Source of the DNA: an uncultured Verrucomicrobia subdivision 3 bacterium | Lineage (GTDB): Bacteria > Verrucomicrobiota > Verrucomicrobiia > Limisphaerales > UBA11358 | Assembly: GCA_903895255.1 (NCBI GenBank) | Contig: CAITTG010000053.1 | Location: 1 to 37,248, forward strand | Direction of reading: 5' to 3' | Length of the DNA: 37,248 bases | In this document: positions 32,679 through 37,248 of the stretch, one piece after another | Position numbering within the stretch: the stretch's first letter is position 1 | Layout of the letters: each line of letters opens with the position of its first letter | Position numbers and translations under genes: made by a program | The notes under the pieces: model-generated | Told to the model about the DNA's origin: nothing | The model's input: only the letters and a program-made list of their open reading frames with translations | The model's database searches: none

Positions 32679-33566
32679 TCACCCCTGCTGGAGCACCGCC
32701 GCCGCGATAAATTTCCGCACCACCTCCGTGGCGCGATCCGGCCGACTGGCCGCCACCACGATCATGGATGGTTGCGCAGGTTGCAGGGGGAGGATTTTCA
32801 AGCGTGGCCCGACCATGCAACCCAGGCAGCTCGGGACCAGCGCGATTCCCTGCCCGGCCTCCACGGCGGCAATCAGTCCGGTCACACCCTCGTGCTCCTC
32901 GGCGATGCGGGGTTTGGCACCCAGGCGGGCGAACAAGGCGGCCAGGATCTCGTGATACTCGGGATATTCCGCCCGGCTGTAGACAATCAAGGGTTCCTTG
33001 ATCGCCTTGGCCAAGGGAACCACTTTCAAACGGGCGAAGGGATGCCGGGGGGACACGGCGACGCAGGAATCGTAGCGCGCGAGTTCGTCGAGGTGGAGGC
33101 CCCGCAGGATTTTTTCCGGGAGACGCGGCAGCAGGGCGATGTCCAGTTTGCCAGCGCGCAGTTGGGTGAGCATTTCCCCGGCGGCGAGGTCGTAGAGGGC
33201 CACACGCACGCCGGGGAAGTCCGTTTGGAAGGCGCGCAGGGCCTGGGGAAGAATTTGCACCGTGAGGGACGGCGAATAGCCCACGTGAATTTCCCCGCCC
33301 TGCCCGCCCGCCGCCGCCCGGGCATTATTGACGGCCTCCACGGCGCGTTGCAGCACGGCGCGGGCCTCGGTCAAAAACACCCGGCCGGCCTCGGTGAGCC
33401 GCACGGACTTGGCACTGCGGTGCAGGAGTTGGAAGCCCAGCTCCTCCTCGAGATCATGGATTTGCCGGCTCAGGGCGGGTTGGGAAACATGCAACCGCTC
33501 CGCCGCGCGGGTGACGTTTTCCGTTTCGGCAACGGCGACAAAGTAACGGAGGTGACGCAATTCCAT
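32679..33566 (-). CDS. LysR-family transcriptional regulator
   Basis: The 295-residue regulator has the LysR winged helix-turn-helix at residues 1-60 (MELRHLRYFVAVAETENVTR, AERLHVSQPALSRQIHDLEE) and the two-lobed effector-binding domain after about residue 90 (HVGYSPSLTVQILPQALRAF, LDIALLPRLPEK, EAGQGIALVPS). The ATG at 33566 fits the family start. It is transcribed away from the pirin operon across an 85-bp gap, the classic layout in which a LysR protein regulates the divergent operon and itself. The inducer is unknown. Confidence 0.93.
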   Translation of the reverse strand: MELRHLRYFVAVAETENVTRAAERLHVSQPALSRQIHDLEEELGFQLLHRSAKSVRLTEAGRVFLTEARAVLQRAVEAVNNARAAAGGQGGEIHVGYSPSLTVQILPQALRAFQTDFPGVRVALYDLAAGEMLTQLRAGKLDIALLPRLPEKILRGLHLDELARYDSCVAVSPRHPFARLKVVPLAKAIKEPLIVYSRAEYPEYHEILAALFARLGAKPRIAEEHEGVTGLIAAVEAGQGIALVPSCLGCMVGPRLKILPLQPAQPSMIVVAASRPDRATEVVRKFIAAAVLQQG

Positions 33567-33594
33567 AACGCCGCGAGCATAGCTTAAAGTTATC

Positions 33595-33624
33595 GTCAGG
33601 CAAGAAACTTGATATTTACCTGAC
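33595..33624. promoter_or_regulatory. inverted repeat in the LysR/pirin divergent gap, candidate operator
   Basis: GTCAGG (33595-33600) and CCTGAC (33619-33624) are perfect inverted arms 18 bp apart. Just inside, CAAG (33601-33604) and CTTG (33608-33611) form a second short dyad. TATGAT (33640-33645), close to the pirin start, could be its -10 box. LysR proteins bind dyads in this position; the match to their T-N11-A consensus is poor. Confidence 0.4.
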
Positions 33625-33651
33625 CGGACCAAACCAGCGTATGATTTAACC

Positions 33652-34347
33652 ATGATGACATTAAGAAAAGCCGGTGAACGGGGCCACGCGAATCACGGGT
33701 GGCTGGACAGTTATCACTCCTTCAGCTTTGCGGATTATCACGACCCCCAGTGGATGGGCTACCGCACGTTGCGGGTGATTAATGACGACCTGGTTCTGCC
33801 AGGCCAGGGTTTTGGCAAGCATCCACACCGGGACATGGAGATCATCACCTACGTGCTTAGCGGCGCCTTGGAGCATCAGGATTCCATGGGCAACGGCCGG
33901 GTGATCCGGCCCGGGGAATTTCAATACATGGCGGCGGGGTCAGGGGTGCAGCACAGTGAGTTCAATCCGTCCAAGGATGAGGCGGTGCATTTCCTGCAAA
34001 TCTGGATTCTGCCCGACCACAAGCACGCCAAACCGGCCTATGCTGAGAAGTCGACCAATGCCCTGGCGGGCGGGGCGTGGCAGCTCATCACCAGCAAAAC
34101 CGGCCGGGAGGGTTCCCTGGCGATCAACCAGGATGCCGATCTGTGGCTGGCCAAGCTGGCGCCGCAACAGGCAGTGATGCACACTCTGGCAGGCGGGCGC
34201 CACGCATGGTTGCATGTGGCGGAAGGTGAGGTAACATTAAACGGGCAACTCCTGACGGGTGGTGACGCGGCCGCGCTGGAAGGCTCGGCAGCCTTAACGG
34301 TAGTGGCCACCAAATCTGCCCAGGTGCTGTTGTTTGACTTAAACTAA
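33652..34347 (+). CDS. pirin family protein (YhhW-like putative quercetin 2,3-dioxygenase)
   Basis: The 231-residue bicupin carries the complete metal site of the family: His57 and His59 (GKHPHRDMEIITYVLSGALE) with His101 and Glu103 (GVQHSEFNP). E. coli YhhW uses the same numbering and can open the ring of quercetin; the physiological substrate is unsettled. The start MMTLRKAGERGHANHGWLDS is typical. It leads a run of four genes with gaps of 12, 31 and 33 bp and is divergent from the LysR gene. Confidence 0.92.
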   Translation: MMTLRKAGERGHANHGWLDSYHSFSFADYHDPQWMGYRTLRVINDDLVLPGQGFGKHPHRDMEIITYVLSGALEHQDSMGNGRVIRPGEFQYMAAGSGVQHSEFNPSKDEAVHFLQIWILPDHKHAKPAYAEKSTNALAGGAWQLITSKTGREGSLAINQDADLWLAKLAPQQAVMHTLAGGRHAWLHVAEGEVTLNGQLLTGGDAAALEGSAALTVVATKSAQVLLFDLN

Positions 34348-34359
34348 GGCATTTAAATC

Positions 34360-34617
34360 ATGAAACGAGGTCTGCAAATTCTGGCGCTGACGAGTTTGTT
34401 GGGCACGACCGGCATCTGGGCCGGCACCGGGTTCAACCGGGGTTGGACCAAGACCAGCGAACCGGTCAAGACGCTCGACGCCGTCACCGGCATCGAAGGG
34501 ATCACCTACCGGCAAAAATTCCTGCCCGGGGTGGATTTTCTTGGGGCCGGAGCAGCGCTGGCCATTGGCCTGGCCGGCACCTCCTTATTTTTCCGTAAAC
34601 CATCAAACACCCAATAA
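34360..34617 (+). CDS. small membrane protein of unknown function in pirin operon
   Basis: The 85-residue protein has a hydrophobic N-terminal segment (ILALTSLLGTTGIWAG) and a second near the C-terminus (FLGAGAALAIGLAGTSLFF), joined by a polar loop with GFNRGWTKTSEPVKTLDAVT. It may be a two-pass membrane protein with an exposed loop. I recognise no family. It starts 12 bp after pirin, so is almost certainly co-transcribed. Confidence 0.6.
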   Translation: MKRGLQILALTSLLGTTGIWAGTGFNRGWTKTSEPVKTLDAVTGIEGITYRQKFLPGVDFLGAGAALAIGLAGTSLFFRKPSNTQ

Positions 34618-34648
34618 CAACCACAACCAAACTAACCGAATACTCATT

Positions 34649-35269
34649 ATGATATTATTCCGACAGCTCCTGCTAACCGGCCTGCTGGCCGGCCTGACTT
34701 ATGGCGCCCAGGCGGCGCCGCAAACATTCGACTTCAAAGATCCGAAGGGCGTTAACAACGCCGTGTTCCAACTGGACGCGCCCTTGGAGTCCATCAACGG
34801 CAGTGCGAATGGCATTAGCGGCACGGTGAGCTTCGACCCCGAAAATCCGGCGGCGGTGTCCGGTAAAATCATCGTCACCACGGCCTCGCTGACGGTGCCC
34901 AACCCGATGCAGAACACGCATCTGCATGGCCCCAACTGGCTGGACGCGGAGAAATTTCCGGAGATCAGTTTTGAAGCCAAATCGCTGGCGAATGTGAAAA
35001 CGACGGATAACGTCACCACCGGGGACCTGACTGGCACCTTCACCCTCAAAGGGGTGGCGAAGGATCTCACGGTGCCGGTGAAATTCACTTATTTGAAGGA
35101 CAAGCTCGGCGCGCGGGTGCCCAAGTTGAATGGCGACCTGCTGGTAATCCGCGCAAATTTTGCCATCAACCGCGAGGACTTTAACATTCAGCCCGGCCAG
35201 TATGAGGACAAGGTTTCCACCACCATCAATCTTTCCCTGGCCATTGCCGGGGCGTCGCCAAAACCGTAA
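34649..35269 (+). CDS. YceI family periplasmic lipid/isoprenoid-binding protein
   Basis: The 206-residue protein has a signal peptide (QLLLTGLLAGLTYGAQAA). The YceI lipocalin-like barrel follows: FDFKDPKGVNNAVFQLDAPLESINGSA...SGTVSFDPENP, MQNTHLHGPNWLDAEKFPEIS, GTFTLKGVAKDLTVPVKFTY, and ANFAINREDFNI near the C-terminus. Family members bind polyisoprenoid or fatty-acid chains in the periplasm. The ATG at 34649 gives the signal peptide; the frame is open upstream across the end of the preceding gene. Pairing with pirin and a flavodoxin suggests a role in quinone or electrophile stress. Confidence 0.9.
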   Translation: MILFRQLLLTGLLAGLTYGAQAAPQTFDFKDPKGVNNAVFQLDAPLESINGSANGISGTVSFDPENPAAVSGKIIVTTASLTVPNPMQNTHLHGPNWLDAEKFPEISFEAKSLANVKTTDNVTTGDLTGTFTLKGVAKDLTVPVKFTYLKDKLGARVPKLNGDLLVIRANFAINREDFNIQPGQYEDKVSTTINLSLAIAGASPKP

Positions 35270-35302
35270 ACCCATCAGACTATTCCACGGAGAAACAACA
35301 CT

Positions 35303-35884
35303 ATGAGCACCGTATCCATTATTTACTTTTCTGGCAGCGGCCACACGGCCAAGGAAGCCGAAGCCATCCACCAAGGGGTCGTCTCGGTACCAGGCACCAC
35401 AGCCCACCTCATTGCCATCGCGGGTGATGACATTGTCAAAGGCCGTTACCAAAACAACGAGGTGCTGGCCACCCTGGACGGCAGCGATGCCATCATCTTT
35501 GGCAGTCCCACTTACATGGGCGGGCCGGCCGCGCAGTTCAAGGCGTTTGCGGATGCCACCGGGGAGCGCTGGTATCGCAGCGCCTGGCGGGACAAACTGG
35601 CGGCGGGCTTCACGGTTTCCAACGGGCCCAGCGGGGACAAGCTGGGCACCCTGCAATACTTCGTCACCCTGGCCATGCAGCACGGGATGATCTGGGTGGG
35701 TCTGCCCGACAACCCCATGAATGACCGGGGCATCAACCGGCTGAGCAGCTACAGCGGCGTGATGGCCCAGGCGGGCAACGAACCGCCCGACGTGGCCCCC
35801 AACGCGGCCGACAAACTGACGGGGGAAATCCTTGGCCGCCGGGTGGCGGAGGCGGCCCGACGCTGGCAGCACAAGGCCGGATAA
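35303..35884 (+). CDS. flavodoxin family NAD(P)H:quinone oxidoreductase-like protein
   Basis: The 193-residue flavoprotein has the FMN phosphate loop YFSGSGHTAKEAEAI near residue 8 and the flavin-ring loop GSPTYMGGPAAQFKAFAD near residue 68. VSNGPSGDKLGTLQYFVTLA and GLPDNP further on resemble WrbA-type quinone reductases. WrbA proteins reduce quinones by two electrons, avoiding semiquinones. A GGAG ribosome-binding site lies before the ATG. It is the last gene of the pirin operon and is followed by a strong terminator. Confidence 0.88.
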   Translation: MSTVSIIYFSGSGHTAKEAEAIHQGVVSVPGTTAHLIAIAGDDIVKGRYQNNEVLATLDGSDAIIFGSPTYMGGPAAQFKAFADATGERWYRSAWRDKLAAGFTVSNGPSGDKLGTLQYFVTLAMQHGMIWVGLPDNPMNDRGINRLSSYSGVMAQAGNEPPDVAPNAADKLTGEILGRRVAEAARRWQHKAG

Positions 35885-35910
35885 TTTAGTATACCATCGA
35901 AAGAATGGCC

Positions 35911-35938
35911 GCCCGGCGGGACATCCGCCGGGCGTTTT
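35911..35938 (+). terminator. intrinsic terminator of the pirin-flavodoxin operon
   Basis: GCCCGGCGG (35911-35919) pairs perfectly with CCGCCGGGC (35925-35933) across a 5-nt loop and is followed by GTTTT, 26 bp after the stop codon. Confidence 0.88.
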
Positions 35939-36085
35939 CATGCCGGGCGGGGCAAAAAAGGGGGAAATTTGAAGATTTTTGCACACAGGTGTAGACAAAG
36001 GCCGCCAAATAAGTGCATGTTACCAGCATCTCCGGGGAAACTTATATTCCGGAGCACAGTAAAACAAATTAGAAAGACAAGCACT

Positions 36086-36202
36086 ATGGGCGACAAATCC
36101 CCCAAATCCACGAACAAAAAAGCGGTTCAAAAAACGAAAACCAAAGTAGCGGCCAAGAAAGCCGCCCCGGCGGCGAAACCGGCTGCTGGCAAGAAGAAGT
36201 AA
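36086..36202 (+). CDS. tiny lysine/alanine-rich basic protein
   Basis: The 38-residue peptide MGDKSPKSTNKKAVQKTKTK, then an Ala/Lys/Pro tail ending AAGKKK, is almost all Lys, Ala, Ser, Thr and Pro. Similar MGDKSPK-type small proteins are known in several phyla, without assigned function. Composition is like a histone H1 tail and suggests nucleic-acid binding. The ATG at 36086 follows a purine-rich tract (AGAAAGA), and a long hairpin follows the stop. An upstream in-frame extension to 35969 exists but overlaps the AT-rich leader and is not credible. Confidence 0.7.
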   Translation: MGDKSPKSTNKKAVQKTKTKVAAKKAAPAAKPAAGKKK

Positions 36203-36220
36203 GTCAGCGCCTGTGCCATA

Positions 36221-36253
36221 TCCGGGCGCCCCTGGGCAAGCAGGGGCGCCGGA
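36221..36253 (+). terminator. hairpin after the tiny basic protein
   Basis: GGCGCCCCTG (36225-36234) pairs perfectly with CAGGGGCGCC (36241-36250) across a 6-nt loop; TCC/GGA extend the stem beyond one bulged G. No T run follows, so the stem is strong but termination is less certain. Confidence 0.6.
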
Positions 36254-36314
36254 TTGGCCTTGGGAACACGGTTAGCCCTCGCCTTTCCCGCCTCCCGCCT
36301 GTATGTTGCCAGGC

Positions 36315-36530
36315 ATGAAATTGCAACAGGGCCAAATCTGGAAATGCGCCACCGAGTATGTGCGCATCGTTCACTTGGAGCGGCTCGAGGTGGGCTACAA
36401 AGCCTTCAAGAGCCTCAAGTCCCCCGAGGGCGTTCACCAGCACACCAGCAAAAAAGATTTCTGCCGGCTGCTGAAGGGCGCGGTGTTGCTCGATGCCGCC
36501 AAGCCCGCCAGCCCCACCCTGCCCGACTGA
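36315..36530 (+). CDS. small conserved-looking protein of unknown function
   Basis: The 71-residue protein MKLQQGQIWKCATEYVRIVH...LEVGYKAFKSLKSPEGVHQH, ending in a Pro-rich tail, has a beta-rich, cytoplasmic look. The GQIWK...Y.RIV phrase recalls short conserved proteins in Verrucomicrobiota, but I cannot name a family. The ATG at 36315 is preferred over one at 36303. Codon use is consistent with coding. Confidence 0.6.
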   Translation: MKLQQGQIWKCATEYVRIVHLERLEVGYKAFKSLKSPEGVHQHTSKKDFCRLLKGAVLLDAAKPASPTLPD

Positions 36531-36720
36531 CATTTCCCGCTCCCTCGGCCCACCGACTGGCTGACCGCGCGCTCAGGGTTTTGATTTCATCATCCGAACG
36601 GACAAAGCATTTGCCGCAAATCCTGGTCAAGAAGGGGTTGTGAATGAGGAATCCACGCCCCCCCTGCCTCACCATGACCGATGCGACATGGAGTACGATA
36701 TGACCGTCCAGGGAACGCCA

Positions 36721-36755
36721 AATAAAAAACGGGGCTTGGAAAATCCAAGCCCCGT
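36721..36755 (-). terminator. intrinsic terminator of the RRM protein gene
   Basis: On the minus strand an 11-bp perfect stem (ACGGGGCTTGG at 36755-36745, CCAAGCCCCGT at 36739-36729) has a 5-nt loop and runs into six T residues. It lies 28 bp after the stop codon. Confidence 0.88.
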
Positions 36756-36782
36756 GTGAAAATTAAATGATCTTACAGGAGA

Positions 36783-37136
36783 TCAATAACGATTACGACC
36801 GCCACCGCCGCCACCGCCGCCGCCGCCGCCGCCGCCGTATTCACGACGAGGACCACGGCTGCCGCCGCCGCCGCCGGGAGGACGATCTTCGCGAGGACGA
36901 GCAATGTTAACGGTCAAGGCACGACCGCCGAGTTGGGCGCCATTCAATGCATCGATGGCTTTTTGAGCTTCCGCGGGGGAGCTCATGGTGACGAAACCGA
37001 AGCCGCGAGGACGACCGGTGGTGCGATCCATCATCAGGTTGGTTTCGGTGACGGTGCCGTGGGCGGCAAACGCGTCCTGGAGTTCATTCTCCGTGGTGTC
37101 GAAGGAAAGATTCCCGACGAACAATTTGTTACTCAT
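36783..37136 (-). CDS. glycine-rich RRM RNA-binding protein
   Basis: The 117-residue protein has one RNA recognition motif at residues 1-80, with RNP2 LFVGNL and RNP1 RGFGFVTM, then a tail of Arg and long Gly runs ([23 protein letters not shown]). This is the architecture of bacterial and cyanobacterial Rbp proteins, related to plant glycine-rich RNA-binding proteins and often tied to cold response or mRNA handling. ATG at 37136; a strong terminator follows. The Gly tract comes from GCC/GCG-type repeats that may vary in length. Confidence 0.93.
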   Translation of the reverse strand: MSNKLFVGNLSFDTTENELQDAFAAHGTVTETNLMMDRTTGRPRGFGFVTMSSPAEAQKAIDALNGAQLGGRALTVNIARPREDRPPGGGGGSRGPRREYGGGGGGGGGGGGGRNRY

Positions 37137-37248
37137 GTAATACTACTGTCCTAACTAAACTTGCTTGTACCAGACTGTTCCCGTTAATCGGATTTCAAAT
37201 CGTCACTGAACCAGGTTCACTTGAAGATTTACCATGCCGTGTATCCGC

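Overview
The window looks like a chromosomal segment of a free-living Verrucomicrobiota bacterium, probably of the Pedosphaera/Limisphaera kind. That placement rests on gene content and style rather than on a marker gene. The signs are a secreted protein with a VPESG-type C-terminal sorting signal, a LamG protein in an operon with a giant secreted Rhs/YD-repeat protein, a long Ig-like/LamG surface protein ending in FYRLRQ, a GH43 arabinanase, a beta-propeller sensor kinase, and moderately high GC with AT-rich islands between genes.

Layout. 1-1000: the tail of an unidentified gene, then a truncated tyrosine integrase lying beside a tRNA-Val(UAC), which looks like an island scar. 1028-2753: a compact minus-strand housekeeping cluster, ruvX-truA-trmL (repair/rRNA processing and tRNA modification). 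3230-4852: a surface protein with an exosortase-type tail and a small membrane protein. 4914-7172: xseB-dxs (DNA repair subunit and first enzyme of the MEP isoprenoid pathway), with a terminator and a recognisable promoter. 7173-8008: a gene-poor, repeat-rich stretch with tandem octamers, a 70-bp hairpin element and a hicA remnant. 8090-10081: an octaheme cytochrome fused to HEAT/TPR-like repeats.

10082-18339 is the most unusual region. A minus-strand operon encodes a LamG lectin-like secreted protein, a 1778-residue secreted Rhs protein with a glycine-rich hinge and a short variable C-terminal tip, and an overlapping (ATGA) 198-residue cytoplasmic protein that is the likely cognate immunity protein. 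Downstream lies a second, miniature Rhs gene with its own ribosome-binding site and signal peptide. It encodes only about 80 residues of Rhs core and is bracketed by two nearly identical 148-bp direct repeats. I read this as a polymorphic toxin locus that has undergone cassette exchange.

18579-24664: pyruvate carboxylase, a cluster of small perfect hairpins, a GH43 arabinanase, an AbrB-like small protein, and a FitA/VapC-type toxin-antitoxin pair behind a 12-bp palindrome. 24962-32552: a one-piece membrane sensor kinase with periplasmic propeller and Y_Y_Y domains, its overlapping NarL-type response regulator, and a 1194-residue secreted protein built from three tandem modules of about 282 residues plus LamG. 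32679-35884: a divergent LysR regulator facing a pirin / small membrane protein / YceI / flavodoxin operon, probably for quinone or electrophile stress. The window ends with a tiny lysine-rich protein, a small conserved protein and a glycine-rich RRM RNA-binding protein. Several gene ends carry clear intrinsic terminators.
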